A program made the translations under genes and the position numbers. Positions 37,276-46,435 of a stretch of 64,000 nt of DNA are shown piece after piece (position 1 is the stretch's first letter; each line of letters opens with the position of its first letter). The stretch is from JBPOFM01 sp051252455 (lineage in GTDB: Bacteria; Bacteroidota; Bacteroidia; Flavobacteriales; Flavobacteriaceae): NCBI GenBank assembly GCA_051252455.1, contig JBPOFM010000001.1, positions 682,001 through 746,000 on the forward strand. The letters are read 5' to 3'. Below the pieces are notes generated by a model. The model searched no databases. It worked only from the letters and a program-made list of their open reading frames with translations, and was not told the DNA's origin.

Positions 37276-38478
37276 CTAATTCTGAACCAATTTCTCGCTG
37301 ATTCTACCCGAAGCGATTTTTGAAGCCAGAACCCCCAAAATTATAATCGTAATTAATACAATTAGGGCGTTTAACAATTCTAAAGTAACAGGGTAAGGAA
37401 GTGAAGGTGTTAGCATTACTAAATTGAATTGTTGTTGAAGAAACACAATCGTAGCACCTAGCAAAACCCCAATAATTCCACCCAATACCGTCATTAAGCT
37501 ACCTTGAAGAAAGAAGATTCTTTTAATGTCTTTAGTCGTTGCTCCTAAATTAAAGAGCGTATTCAGAGAGCCTTTTTTATCCAAAATCATCATAATCAAA
37601 GCACCAATCACATTAAATAGAGCTATGATAATCACCAAGGTAAAAATCAGATAGACCGCAAGATTTTCGGTGTTCAACATTTTATACAGTGCATCATTGA
37701 GTTGTGCTCTGTTTTTGACGACAACCTTCGTTCCAAACGTGTTCAAGATAGCATCGGTTACCTGTGATTCATCAGCATTAGGCTTTAATTTCAATTCCAT
37801 GGAGCTGATTTGATCCTCTTCATAATTCAACAAATATCTTGCATTTACAATATCGGTGAATACGTAAGTGTTGTCTAAATCTTCATTGATTTGAAACACA
37901 CCAACATTCACTGCAGTAATGGTATTGTAGGCACTTTTAACTGAACTAATTTGTCCTTTTCCAGGTTTAGGGACATAAATTTTAGGAGCCTTTCCGTAAT
38001 CAAAAACACCCATGGAGAGTTGGTGTGCAATTCCCCAGCCAGAGACAATTTGCCCAGAGTCTGGTGCAATCCACTGACCTTGGGTAATCATCGAATCCAT
38101 TTGAGTGACGTTCAAGTAGTTTTCATCGACACCCTTGAGTGTACATATCAAATTTTTATTGTCAAATTCAATAAATACGCGTTCTTCAATCACTTTTGAA
38201 AAGGAGGCAACACCATCAATTTTAGATAGGGCTATGGAATCCGCTTTCGTCAATAACAATGATTTCCCTTGAGCTGGAAGCACTTTTAAATCAGGATCGA
38301 CAAAAGAAGAAAAACTTAAACTAAACTCTTTTAAACCACCAAAACCGGAGAGCACTATAAATAATGCTGCTGCTGCGATCACAACGCCTGAAGCCGCAAT
38401 AATGGTCATAATATTTATGGCATTGCTGCTGCTTTTTGAAAATAAGTAACGCTTAGCGATGTAAAGCGCGAAATTCAC
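37276..38478 (-). CDS. ABC-transporter permease of the LolCE/MacB-FtsX type
   Basis: 400 aa, GTG start at 38478. One transmembrane helix near the N-terminus (about 21-44), a large periplasmic domain (about 45-265) and three C-terminal helices (about 268-295, 322-345 and 365-385) form the FtsX/MacB fold. The opening FALYIAKRYLFSKSSSNAINIMTIIAASGV is typical of Bacteroidota LolC/E-like proteins that extract outer-membrane lipoproteins. The ATPase partner (LolD) is not in the window. Its start abuts the rbfA stop (38479), so rbfA and this gene are one unit. Confidence 0.87.
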   Translation of the reverse strand: MNFALYIAKRYLFSKSSSNAINIMTIIAASGVVIAAAALFIVLSGFGGLKEFSLSFSSFVDPDLKVLPAQGKSLLLTKADSIALSKIDGVASFSKVIEERVFIEFDNKNLICTLKGVDENYLNVTQMDSMITQGQWIAPDSGQIVSGWGIAHQLSMGVFDYGKAPKIYVPKPGKGQISSVKSAYNTITAVNVGVFQINEDLDNTYVFTDIVNARYLLNYEEDQISSMELKLKPNADESQVTDAILNTFGTKVVVKNRAQLNDALYKMLNTENLAVYLIFTLVIIIALFNVIGALIMMILDKKGSLNTLFNLGATTKDIKRIFFLQGSLMTVLGGIIGVLLGATIVFLQQQFNLVMLTPSLPYPVTLELLNALIVLITIIILGVLASKIASGRISEKLVQN

Positions 38479-38874
38479 TTATGACTTTTTACGTTTGTCC
38501 AATAAATCAGCATCTCTGATCGGATCATCCTCTCTTTTCAACGATTTATCAATACGCTCAATATACTCTAGCGAATCATCAATGAAGAATTCCAAATTTG
38601 GCATACGTCTCAATTGATTTTTGGTACGTTGCGCCAATTCGTGACGAATCAATGGCGTGTTCGAACGGATGCCCTTCAATAATTCGGCACCTTCTTTATT
38701 TGGAAAAATGCTCAAATACACCTTGGCAATGGATAAATCGGCGGTGACGTTCACCTTACTTACTGAAATGATGATACCTCTCAAACCGCCTTTAGTTGCA
38801 GCTCCCTGAAGGACTTCCACCAAATCTTGCTGTAAAATCCCTCCTATTTTTTTCTGTCTATGACTTTCTTCCAA
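38479..38874 (-). CDS. rbfA: Ribosome-binding factor A
   Basis: 131 aa. Binds the 30S subunit and supports 16S rRNA 5'-end maturation. The start EESHRQKKIGGILQQDL, the strand KVYLSIFPN and the KH-like segment TKNQLRRMPNLEFFIDDSLEY are characteristic. The start is TTG at 38874; no ATG is available nearby. The stop directly precedes the GTG of the LolCE-type gene. Confidence 0.93.
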   Translation of the reverse strand: MEESHRQKKIGGILQQDLVEVLQGAATKGGLRGIIISVSKVNVTADLSIAKVYLSIFPNKEGAELLKGIRSNTPLIRHELAQRTKNQLRRMPNLEFFIDDSLEYIERIDKSLKREDDPIRDADLLDKRKKS

Positions 38875-38981
38875 AATTTTATAATTTAAAAATCAATTAA
38901 TTACAATTGATTTAATTTAACGATTAAAAACCAAAAACTGGCATATCAATTGCAAAAATAGAGCATATTAGAGGATTATTG

Positions 38982-38989
38982 TATTTTTG
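38982..38989 (+). promoter_or_regulatory. Bacteroidota -7 element upstream of mce
   Basis: TATTTTTG matches TAnnTTTG, 58 bp before the start of the epimerase gene. No -33 TTG lies at 17-23 bp. Confidence 0.4.
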
Positions 38990-39047
38990 AAAGGATAAAA
39001 AAGTAGGTTATAAAAAAATCATATATTTCCATTTTAGCTAACTTAAC

Positions 39048-39452
39048 ATGAATAAAATAGAACACATAGGCATTGCTGTAAAGAACTTGAGTGCATCCAA
39101 TAAGTTATTTGAATCTTTGTTTGGTGCAGCGCCTTATAAAATAGAGGAGGTAGAAAGTGAAGGGGTCAACACCTCTTTTTTCAAGTCTGGGCCAAACAAA
39201 ATAGAGCTATTGGAAGCTACAAATTCAGCAAGTCCGATAGCCAAGTTTATCGAGAAGAAGGGTGAGGGCATTCATCATATTGCATTTGCGGTTGATGATA
39301 TTGAAACCGAGATAGAGCGACTTGTTAAAGAGGGTTTCATTGTTTTAAACAAAACACCAAAAAAAGGTGCTGACAATAAGCTGGTGACATTTCTTCATCC
39401 CAAATCAACAAATGGCGTCCTCATTGAATTATGTCAAGACATAAAGCCATAA
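39048..39452 (+). CDS. mce: Methylmalonyl-CoA epimerase
   Basis: 134 aa, single VOC-fold protein. Epimerises (R)- and (S)-methylmalonyl-CoA in propionate/succinate metabolism. Metal ligands are in IEHIGIAVKNL (His5) and GIHHIAFAVDD, and the family ending is FLHPKSTNGVLIELCQ with the Glu ligand. It is monocistronic, followed by the CAU-anticodon tRNA with its own promoter. The mutase genes are not nearby. Confidence 0.93.
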   Translation: MNKIEHIGIAVKNLSASNKLFESLFGAAPYKIEEVESEGVNTSFFKSGPNKIELLEATNSASPIAKFIEKKGEGIHHIAFAVDDIETEIERLVKEGFIVLNKTPKKGADNKLVTFLHPKSTNGVLIELCQDIKP

Positions 39453-39457
39453 AATTG

Positions 39458-39488
39458 TTGTGGCATATTAAAATATATATTAGATTTG
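39458..39488 (+). promoter_or_regulatory. Promoter of the CAU-anticodon tRNA
   Basis: TAGATTTG (39481-39488) fits the -7 element and TTG (39458-39460) the -33, with a 20-bp spacer. This is the best promoter match in the window. The tRNA begins 13 bp after the -7 element. Confidence 0.75.
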
Positions 39489-39501
39489 CATCCTCTTAAC
39501 C

Positions 39502-39575
39502 GGTCCTATAGCTCAGTTGGTTAGAGCACCTGACTCATAATCAGGTGGTCCCTGGTTCGAGCCCAGGTGGGACCA
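39502..39575 (+). tRNA. tRNA with anticodon CAU (Met elongator or Ile2)
   Basis: 74-nt cloverleaf. Acceptor GGTCCTA / TGGGACC with A discriminator, anticodon stem CCTGA / TCAGG around loop CTCATAA, T arm CCTGG-TTCGAGC-CCAGG. Anticodon CAT may be elongator Met or, if lysidine-modified by TilS, Ile (AUA). The sequence alone does not decide. CCA is not encoded. Confidence 0.93.
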
Positions 39576-39586
39576 CTAATAAACAC

Positions 39587-39623
39587 AAAGCTTCACAGAG
39601 TTTTATCTCTTTGAGGCTTTTTT
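39587..39623 (+). terminator. Intrinsic terminator after the CAU tRNA
   Basis: Fourteen-position stem AAAGCTTCACAGAG / CTCTTTGAGGCTTT with one mismatch and one G-T pair (39587-39600 and 39607-39620), followed by T. Confidence 0.78.
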
Positions 39624-39624
39624 A

Positions 39625-39643
39625 TTTGCAAACGGTTTGCAAA
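39625..39643. repeat. Perfect 19-bp palindrome after the tRNA terminator
   Basis: TTTGCAAAC-G-GTTTGCAAA is a perfect 9+1+9 inverted repeat directly after the tRNA terminator, a position where tyrosine-integrase crossover sites often lie. No integrase gene is adjacent. Confidence 0.5.
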
Positions 39644-39804
39644 CGTCATAAATTTCAACGATTTAGATTTCATTTGAAAGATTTTGAACTAGTTAAAAGA
39701 AAACAATTGACTAATTTGTTGAAAATTTATATTTCAAAAGTGATTATTTTTTCTTGGACCTCAAGTGACTATCAATTTCCGATTTTCTTAAAATTTCTTT
39801 CAAA

Positions 39805-40020
39805 TTGAGCTTTAAATTCTTTACTGTTCAAAAGAGAAACCTTTGTTGCGAAGAAAAATTTATAATTACTTATAGAGTCTTCAACCAAATTTGTAAGTGT
39901 ATCAGAAATTATCCTTCTTATTCATTCAAATATTGTTATTATACAACGCCGAAAGAAGTTCAGGAATTAGTTGAAGATATGCGCATTCCAAGTAGGGCAA
40001 AAGAAGCCTCTGGACACTAG
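39805..40020 (+). CDS. Doubtful 71-aa open frame in the tRNA-downstream gap
   Basis: The 460-bp gap between the tRNA and the next gene holds the terminator, the palindrome and this 71-codon frame starting with ATG at 39805. The translated product is Cys/Tyr/Lys-rich and resembles no family I know. The ending KEVQELVEDMRIPSRAKEA looks more protein-like than the rest, which could mean a decayed gene. No promoter is evident. It may be a remnant of an inserted element or chance. Confidence 0.2.
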   Translation: MSFKFFTVQKRNLCCEEKFIITYRVFNQICKCIRNYPSYSFKYCYYTTPKEVQELVEDMRIPSRAKEASGH

Positions 40021-40039
40021 TCGTTCACAGCCAAAAAAA

Positions 40040-40495
40040 TCAAGAATTATTAGAAACGACATCAGTGTCCGTTTGTTCTTTCATCAGTTTCATTCCTTTG
40101 GCATAGAATACTTTAGATTTAAAAAACTTTAAACTCGGTTTTACAGTTCCATATTTCACATGCCGTGGCGAATAAGCTTTAAACTTGGCTTTATTATTAT
40201 TCAACTTTTTAACCAAATCTATCTCATTTTCAGAGTTGTCAGTGGAAAGTATCAATAATCGATTTCTATTTTTCCAAGTACCTACAACTCTTGTTGTTTT
40301 TGCCTCCGTTGATGCTTCATATTCGCGATGCGAGATAAACTGGAATGTATTATCGGGGTTTAGGATTATGGTGTAGGTTAGTGCGCCTCCTGCAGTAGAC
40401 ACCCAAGTGTTTGTATAGGTGCCTTCCATACTTTGTGAAAGCATGTTAAGGTTAATGGTAAAAAAAACAACCAGAGCAAGTAAAAATTTTTTCAT
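40040..40495 (-). CDS. Secreted hypothetical protein, lipocalin-like pattern
   Basis: 151 aa. A signal peptide (MKKFLLALVVFFTINLNMLSQ) is followed by a small beta-rich domain with GTYTNTWVSTAGGALTYTIILNP, DNTFQFISHREY and VVGTWKNRNRLLIL. The G-x-W/strand spacing resembles short lipocalin-like or copper-resistance-like secreted domains of Bacteroidota. No catalytic residues are evident. The gene stands alone; about 280 bp without a recognisable gene separate it from pldA. Confidence 0.65.
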   Translation of the reverse strand: MKKFLLALVVFFTINLNMLSQSMEGTYTNTWVSTAGGALTYTIILNPDNTFQFISHREYEASTEAKTTRVVGTWKNRNRLLILSTDNSENEIDLVKKLNNNKAKFKAYSPRHVKYGTVKPSLKFFKSKVFYAKGMKLMKEQTDTDVVSNNS

Positions 40496-40774
40496 GTTAT
40501 TTGAGGATTGGAATAATCATCGAATGACTATCTAAACAGGGCAAAGATAGATAATTCCTAAAATTGGGTTTAATTTTATAATACTTTAAGATAAGAAATA
40601 TTAGATAAGCAAAAGATGTACCAAAAAAACCATGTTATATGATTTAAGGCATAATTTTTACCATTATACATATGTTGATATGGCATATAACCGTTGACAT
40701 CTAAAATGAAGGTTATAATTGTTTAAAGAAATTACTGACTAAAATTAAGAGACAAAAGGAGATCCAAGAAACTT

Positions 40775-41665
40775 CTACCAGTCCACAAAAGAAAGCCCAA
40801 TACTTGCCGTTGTTTGATAGTAATTATAATCAATCAGGCTTTCGCCATACCCTGTAAATATCTGTAAATGCGCCCGAAGATTATTCTTTATTGGAAACAG
40901 ATAGTTCAATTGCAGGCTGCCTCTATTATCATTGAATGCGAGTGAATTCGTAAGCAAAGCACTAATGCTCGTTCCATTTTTCTTATAAATGACCGTGGTT
41001 TCTGCCCTTCCAATATAATCAACAATTTCTGGGTTGTCGTCTTCTTCGTCGCCATCCAAACGCAACCAAGGCTTTATATAAATCTGAAAGTTATCGCGTT
41101 CGAATGCCATTTGGAACATCATACGGTTCCAACTTCGAGAAATTGGGTTTTGACGACCGTTGGATTGATGGTTAAAACCGACACTGGCCATTTTTGCCTT
41201 AAAACCCAACACGTTAAAATTTAATGGATAGGTCGCTATAAGTTCCGGTTCATAATTTAGCTCCCTAAAAGGACGCGATAGTGATTTGTTATACACTTGC
41301 CAATGTGCAACTTGTGTGTATCCAACCCAAATATCACCTTTTCCAAATAGAAAAGATTGAATAACTTTAGTCTTAAAACTGATTTGAAATTTAACTTCCG
41401 CATTGTCAAGATCTATGGGCTCTGCCAAGGAATTATCCAAACCTTCACTTTGTGGGTTTTTATTGACCCGTGTGCTCATCCGCAAGGGATGAATATAAAA
41501 TGGCTTGTATGAATTGAGTCTAAAAGTTCCGCGCTTATCTTCTTTATTTAGTTCCCATTCCTGTGACATAGTCTTTGTAACAAGAGAATCGGGACGGCTA
41601 AACAGATTCTGGCTCTGCAAGCCTTGAAAAGTCACCATAAAAAGAAAAAGTAAGAATTTATACAT
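40775..41665 (-). CDS. pldA: Outer-membrane phospholipase A (PldA)
   Basis: 296 aa from the ATG at 41665 (MYKFLLFLFMVTFQG signal peptide); a TTG 8 codons earlier is less likely. Hydrolyses phospholipids in the outer leaflet of the outer membrane. The active-site segment is VGFNHQSNGR (His166 and Ser168), followed by SRSWNRMMFQ, the hallmark of OMPLA. The protein is a 12-strand barrel ending with a terminal Trp. It stands alone. Confidence 0.9.
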   Translation of the reverse strand: MYKFLLFLFMVTFQGLQSQNLFSRPDSLVTKTMSQEWELNKEDKRGTFRLNSYKPFYIHPLRMSTRVNKNPQSEGLDNSLAEPIDLDNAEVKFQISFKTKVIQSFLFGKGDIWVGYTQVAHWQVYNKSLSRPFRELNYEPELIATYPLNFNVLGFKAKMASVGFNHQSNGRQNPISRSWNRMMFQMAFERDNFQIYIKPWLRLDGDEEDDNPEIVDYIGRAETTVIYKKNGTSISALLTNSLAFNDNRGSLQLNYLFPIKNNLRAHLQIFTGYGESLIDYNYYQTTASIGLSFVDW

Positions 41666-41856
41666 GTAGTGTATCAGATTGTTATGCAAAGGTACTAGTT
41701 TGGAAAGTTAATATGCATTTTAACACTTTAAAATAAATCATCAACGTCCAACGCTTTCTACTTTATACCTAACGAATACTAGAGGAAGACTTAAGAGTTC
41801 ACATATGGTCATTAAATTCGAAGTAAATAAATGTTAAACCTATAAAAACAAATAGT

Positions 41857-42513
41857 ATGAAAACTTTAAAAAACAGTATGATCGTCGGGATTCTTTTGAT
41901 AGCAACATCAATGTTGTCCCAAACCCAAGAAGTAGAATTTGATGTCTACTCTAATTCGGCAGCGAAAGCATCACGTTATCTGCTTGCAGATGATGTCGTA
42001 TTAAGAGATTGCCCAGCCACTCAATGTGAACAGTTGACTACCATAAAAATCGGAACGTATGTGCGATTGTTAGCAAAAAGTGAAACCCCACAAACAATGA
42101 ACGATGTGTGCAGCAGATGGTACAAAGTGAAAATGGGCCCACAAGTCGGATGGATTTGGGGAGGGTTGATTGCCCAGAAAATCATGGTTAGCAATGTGGA
42201 TTCAGAAACGAAATTTTTATTTGGAGAGGCAGGAGAAGATATCAATTCCCAAAAGCAATATCAAATTAGAGCTATCAAAAATGGTATGGAAATGGACAAA
42301 ATCGTCTTTAGTTCATATGCTTTGACTGCGTCCCAACTGCAATTGGAGTCTGGTAAAGATGCACATGCCACAAAAGACATCTTCCGAATGAGCTCAACTT
42401 ATGAAGATGACCGATTCATCACATTTGAGAATGGTGCCTTCAAGCCATTCACAAGAGAAACGGTTAGGATTTCAGAATGCGCTCAATCCCAAGACCAAGT
42501 TGTGACTAATTAA
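41857..42513 (+). CDS. Secreted protein with bacterial SH3-like domain
   Basis: 218 aa. A signal peptide (about 1-21) is followed by an SH3b-like domain (about residues 40-110): LADDVVLRDCPATQCEQLTTIKIGTYV, then WYKVKMGPQVGWIWGGLIAQ. Such domains often bind peptidoglycan or cell-wall peptides. The C-terminal half has no recognised fold. The gene converges on the pigment operon and shares a bidirectional terminator with it. Confidence 0.75.
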   Translation: MKTLKNSMIVGILLIATSMLSQTQEVEFDVYSNSAAKASRYLLADDVVLRDCPATQCEQLTTIKIGTYVRLLAKSETPQTMNDVCSRWYKVKMGPQVGWIWGGLIAQKIMVSNVDSETKFLFGEAGEDINSQKQYQIRAIKNGMEMDKIVFSSYALTASQLQLESGKDAHATKDIFRMSSTYEDDRFITFENGAFKPFTRETVRISECAQSQDQVVTN

Positions 42514-42533
42514 ACAAATGAGCAATAAAGTTA

Positions 42534-42566
42534 AAAGCCGATTCTGAAAAGGAGTCGGCTTTATTG
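42534..42566. terminator. Bidirectional terminator between the SH3-like gene and the pigment operon
   Basis: Ten-position stem AAGCCGATTC / GAGTCGGCTT (42535-42544 and 42552-42561, one imperfect pair) with T/A-rich flanks on both sides. It sits between two convergent genes and so marks the left boundary of the 20-gene pigment operon. Confidence 0.75.
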
Positions 42567-42593
42567 TATCTGATATAGCCTGTAACCTAGAAT

Positions 42594-43445
42594 CTAATTT
42601 CTGGGAGATTGAATAAATTGAATGGTTTCCAAGATCGTTGTCTGCAATTTAGAAGGCAATTCTTGTTGGGACCAAGGATGTGAAGCGCCAAAGACATGGT
42701 CTGAATCAGCAATCGGAAGAAGCTGGCTGTTAGGGCTCCATCCCTTTAATAATAAAGCTGCATCATAATTGACGGAAGGGTCGTCTTTCGCATGAATTAT
42801 TAAATAGGGGATTTCGATCTTTTTTACTCCGGATTCGATATGAAGTCGTTCTTCATTTGCTATAAAATCCTCATAAAACTGATAGTTATGCGGCATTTGT
42901 TGTTTCGTGCGTCCATTCAAAACATATTTTACACCATCGTTTTTCCATGCTTCAATTTCTTGTTGGCTTCCCATTCGATTTCCAAAGTCACTCACACTTG
43001 CCCATGTAACAAGCTGACTTATTCTGTCATCTTCCGAAGCTTTTAAAATTGCAATTCCACCACCTCGCGAATGACCAATGAGACTAATTTGTTTTATATT
43101 GATTTCCTTGGAATAAAAATGGACCTCTGAAGATAGATGTGTGATGACATCATCCAAATCCTCCAATTCTTTAGAGTAATTATTTTCTGCAAAAGCATCC
43201 AAATCGGGAAAATCAATGGGTTGTTCCATCGTTCCGCCATTATGCGAAAAATTGAATTTCACAAAGAAAAAACCAGCTTTCGAAAATTCCCGCGCAACCA
43301 GATCCCAGGCGCCCCAATCTTTAAAACCTTTATAGCCATGACAAAAAATAACCAAGGGCTTTTGTTTGCCATCACGATTGAAAAAAGCATCCCAGAGGAT
43401 TGGTGTTTTGTTGGGTCGATTTAGAATTTGGTTTTTTTCTTCCAT
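42594..43445 (-). CDS. Alpha/beta hydrolase
   Basis: 283 aa, cytoplasmic. The oxyanion motif FCHGYKG is near 34-40, the nucleophile elbow GHSRGG has Ser126, the catalytic acid is probably in HAKDDPSV, and the His is in SDHVFG. The fold fits dienelactone-hydrolase/acyl-esterase-like proteins. It is the last gene of the pigment operon, 21 bp after the PaaK-like gene. A role in cleaving an ester of the pigment or its intermediates is only an inference. Confidence 0.85.
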   Translation of the reverse strand: MEEKNQILNRPNKTPILWDAFFNRDGKQKPLVIFCHGYKGFKDWGAWDLVAREFSKAGFFFVKFNFSHNGGTMEQPIDFPDLDAFAENNYSKELEDLDDVITHLSSEVHFYSKEINIKQISLIGHSRGGGIAILKASEDDRISQLVTWASVSDFGNRMGSQQEIEAWKNDGVKYVLNGRTKQQMPHNYQFYEDFIANEERLHIESGVKKIEIPYLIIHAKDDPSVNYDAALLLKGWSPNSQLLPIADSDHVFGASHPWSQQELPSKLQTTILETIQFIQSPRN

Positions 43446-43466
43446 AATTTAGATGAATAAATACAA

Positions 43467-44756
43467 CTATTTACGTTTATCAATGACCAACACAGGTTTA
43501 CGGCTTATTTCTGAATGTTGTAGTTTTTGAATGATATCTTTATCATGAAACTCTATAGTTGGTTTGACACGCAATTTAGTCCGGAAATGATTTTCAATCT
43601 CTTTTAAGAACTCATCAGATGGATGGTCTGAAGCTATTTTGACAACAATTTCATCGGTGTGAATATCGTTATTACTGATTTCAATCACGAAACTATCGAT
43701 GTCTTTAAAATCATTCAACACATTGAGCATCGCTGGCGGATAAAGTGTCGTGCCTTTGTATTTTACCATCTGCTGTTTGCGACCAATTACAGGACTTAAA
43801 CGCAAAGTATTTCGTCCGCATTCACAGGGATTGGAATGCGCAATGACCATATCTCCAGTTTTAAATCTTAATAAGGGCATGCCTTCAACGCCCAATGTGG
43901 TAATCGTCAATTCACCAAGTTCACCTTCTGTTACTGAACGATTGTGTTCATCTAAAATTTCTGCAATAATCAATTCTGGATGGTGATGACCTCCTTTTTG
44001 AGATGTACATTCCGTGAATGCTGTGCTCATTTCGGTCGAAGCGTAGGTGGAATATAAGTTGATGTTCCATTCATCTTTAATTTTTTGACCCAAAGTATTC
44101 AATGAAAAATCTTCGTTCCGAATTGGTTCACCAATGCAAATTACGCCCTTAATTTCATTAGCATTCAACGCGATGTTGTGTTTCTTCCCATAATCAATCA
44201 TTTTGAGCAAAAAAGAAGGCACACCCACCAAATAACTAGGTTTGAATTTTTGGATGGAATCCCATTGCAATTCTGGAACGCCAGCACCAACTCGGATGAT
44301 GCCAACTCCTAATTTTCTAGCACCTAAAAAATACGCCAAACCAGCCATAAAGCGTCGATCCATTGTGGTCATGAGTTGCAAGGTGTCGTTCACAGTCATA
44401 CCTGCACATGCGAAAGAAATGGCTTCATTATATGCCAATCGGTCTAAATCTTTGTCTGTCAAAGCGAAAGTTACAGGTTCTCCCAAAGTTCCAGAGGTTG
44501 TGACATAATCAATAACTTTATGCTTTGGAACGCATAAAAAATCATCATTATATCGTTGCAAATCATCTTTTGAAGTAGTTGGAATTTTTGATAAATCCTC
44601 AAGAGTTTGAATCTCTGAAATAGAAATATGGTTTGTTTTAAAAAGTTGTTGATAGAAAGGCGAATTTTCGGAAAGATATAGCAAGGTTTCTTTCAACTTT
44701 TCTTCTTGAAATGCTTTGATTCCTACTGCCGATTTTAGTTCTATTTCTGGAATCAT
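43467..44756 (-). CDS. PaaK-like adenylate-forming ligase (phenylacetate-CoA ligase family)
   Basis: 429 aa. The ATP-binding loop is DYVTTSGTLGEPVTF (about 85-98), with the adenylation motif YSTYASTEMSTAFTEC (about 235-250) and FKTGDMVIAHSNPCECGR (the metal-binding Cys pair of PaaK). The C-terminal domain has the swinging helix-strand pattern. In this operon it probably activates an aryl acid (for example the coumarate made by the ammonia lyase) as acyl-AMP for CoA or ACP loading. It overlaps the start of the upstream C45 gene by four bases, so translation is coupled. Confidence 0.85.
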   Translation of the reverse strand: MIPEIELKSAVGIKAFQEEKLKETLLYLSENSPFYQQLFKTNHISISEIQTLEDLSKIPTTSKDDLQRYNDDFLCVPKHKVIDYVTTSGTLGEPVTFALTDKDLDRLAYNEAISFACAGMTVNDTLQLMTTMDRRFMAGLAYFLGARKLGVGIIRVGAGVPELQWDSIQKFKPSYLVGVPSFLLKMIDYGKKHNIALNANEIKGVICIGEPIRNEDFSLNTLGQKIKDEWNINLYSTYASTEMSTAFTECTSQKGGHHHPELIIAEILDEHNRSVTEGELGELTITTLGVEGMPLLRFKTGDMVIAHSNPCECGRNTLRLSPVIGRKQQMVKYKGTTLYPPAMLNVLNDFKDIDSFVIEISNNDIHTDEIVVKIASDHPSDEFLKEIENHFRTKLRVKPTIEFHDKDIIQKLQHSEISRKPVLVIDKRK

Positions 44757-46435
44757 CGATTCGCTTTTCGTTTGGATTTCTTGATGAATTTACGCAATTC
44801 TTTTTCATCAACAGCTGTTGTGACTTCTTTCGTAGCAGCTAGTTCAAAATTCAGTAAGGCTTCCGCATATTGCTTTTGTTCATAGAGATAGATTCCAACC
44901 AGATAGTAGGCTTTCCAATACTCTTGATTGAATTCCAGGAGCTTGTTTCGCTCTTCTTCGGCAACTATTTGTTTGGTGTTGATTGCTTTTTCAATGTCAC
45001 GTTCCAAGCACCGATAGGTCTCGTAATTTTTGAATGTTTCCGAATAGATGAAATCATCTTCCACGATATTCCAGTTTTCATCCGCAACCGTAACTTTTGA
45101 TGGATTGTTATCTCGATTTGCAAAAACCTCATTCAAATCATAGGCGACAAATTCACCCAATTGATACGGATTTGAAGATACCCAAACTTTCAACTCATTA
45201 GGTTTAAAGACGATGCCGTGATGTGCCAGTAATTGATTGATGGCCTTTTCGTTGCCGTAACCAATCATATCATCATTCAGACCTTCTTTATTTCTTAAAA
45301 TAGCGACGGCTTCAGTAGGATTTATTTTATCTGTTTCAGAAATTAGTTCAGACATACGTTCGAAACGATATGCGGAATGACTTTCCTCAATGGCTTTTTT
45401 GTTGCGTCGATCATTACGATGCTCATCACTTTGGAAATGATTCGAACAAATCAGTTGATTGCTGTTTTCAACCTCATAAACACCAAATTTCTTTGGAGAT
45501 ACTTCAATGAGAATTGCTTTTTTATCGATGGCACTTCCCACCATAATTGATTCCGAAACGAACACTTCACGTTTTTTGGCTATCGCAATTGCTTCATCAA
45601 TTGTGGATGCGTACTGCAAAATTTCACGAGTCACAATCGAAATAGGTGTTTTTGCGACCAAAGGAATTTTTGATTTTCCCGCATTGATTGTAACTGTCAG
45701 TCCTTTTTGATTCATTCCCGAAACGACTCCGATTAATCCGCCCCATGTGACTGACATGAAATTATAACCTTCATCAGGATTTATAAAGGCAATGATTTTA
45801 TTTTCGGCAAAATCATCTCCTGCATAAAAATCGAAATTACGACCGATGAGTAAGTCGCCATCTTCGGTTTTATCATCCCAAGCAGCAAAAGAGGTACAAC
45901 CAACGAGCATCAAATCGTTCAAGGCATGCCCAATATCATGTGCACCATGAAGGTAAAGGGCTCGTAAATAAGGTGTTGCTATATTGTTAAAATCTTCAGA
46001 CATGTACTGTGATGTGCCGTAAATTTCAGATTTGTATTCATTGGGAATGTGCTGATATATCTTTCGATTATACCAAGACAGAAATTTTCGCAAGAATTTC
46101 TGCTTGCCTTCCGATGGCACAAGTTCATTGATTTTATCAAAAAACACTTTTTCTTGCGTGTACATGAGTGGCTGCGTCAATTCGCCCGTAATGAGACCAA
46201 TTTCTAATGGGTCACCTTCCACATACATTTCCCAAAGTCCTTGTTTATTTTTGGTCAAAAAACTGTTTCCAACGAAAACCGTCGAATCGTTAACCACTTT
46301 TTTTTGGGGAATTTCTGCGTTGTAGGTACTTAAATCCGGTTGATTGTTTACAGATTTTTTGATGCCACAAGACACTAAGGAGGCAGCAACTAACCAAATA
46401 AAAATTACGTGGAATCGGCAGGTTTTTTTACGCAC
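44753..46435 (-). CDS. C45/choloylglycine-hydrolase-like NTN acyltransferase or hydrolase, lipoprotein
   Basis: 560 aa. GTG start. Lipobox SLVSC (Cys23) predicts outer-membrane or periplasmic anchoring. The NTN-hydrolase segment begins at G179-C180 in LVGCTSFAAWD, with RNFDFY near 200, as in the acyl-CoA:6-aminopenicillanate acyltransferase/C45 family. There Cys180 would become the N-terminal nucleophile after self-cleavage. C-terminal residues about 500-560 resemble a TPR-like helix pair. Present in flavobacterial pigment/lipid loci. Amide or ester cleavage or acyl transfer on a secreted product is plausible. Confidence 0.8.
   Translation of the reverse strand: MRKKTCRFHVIFIWLVAASLVSCGIKKSVNNQPDLSTYNAEIPQKKVVNDSTVFVGNSFLTKNKQGLWEMYVEGDPLEIGLITGELTQPLMYTQEKVFFDKINELVPSEGKQKFLRKFLSWYNRKIYQHIPNEYKSEIYGTSQYMSEDFNNIATPYLRALYLHGAHDIGHALNDLMLVGCTSFAAWDDKTEDGDLLIGRNFDFYAGDDFAENKIIAFINPDEGYNFMSVTWGGLIGVVSGMNQKGLTVTINAGKSKIPLVAKTPISIVTREILQYASTIDEAIAIAKKREVFVSESIMVGSAIDKKAILIEVSPKKFGVYEVENSNQLICSNHFQSDEHRNDRRNKKAIEESHSAYRFERMSELISETDKINPTEAVAILRNKEGLNDDMIGYGNEKAINQLLAHHGIVFKPNELKVWVSSNPYQLGEFVAYDLNEVFANRDNNPSKVTVADENWNIVEDDFIYSETFKNYETYRCLERDIEKAINTKQIVAEEERNKLLEFNQEYWKAYYLVGIYLYEQKQYAEALLNFELAATKEVTTAVDEKELRKFIKKSKRKANR

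Noticed and set aside
39545..39808. 87-codon frame beginning inside the CAU tRNA
   Set aside because: Its first codons are the T arm of the tRNA and it runs through the terminator and palindrome; the product has no protein-like pattern.
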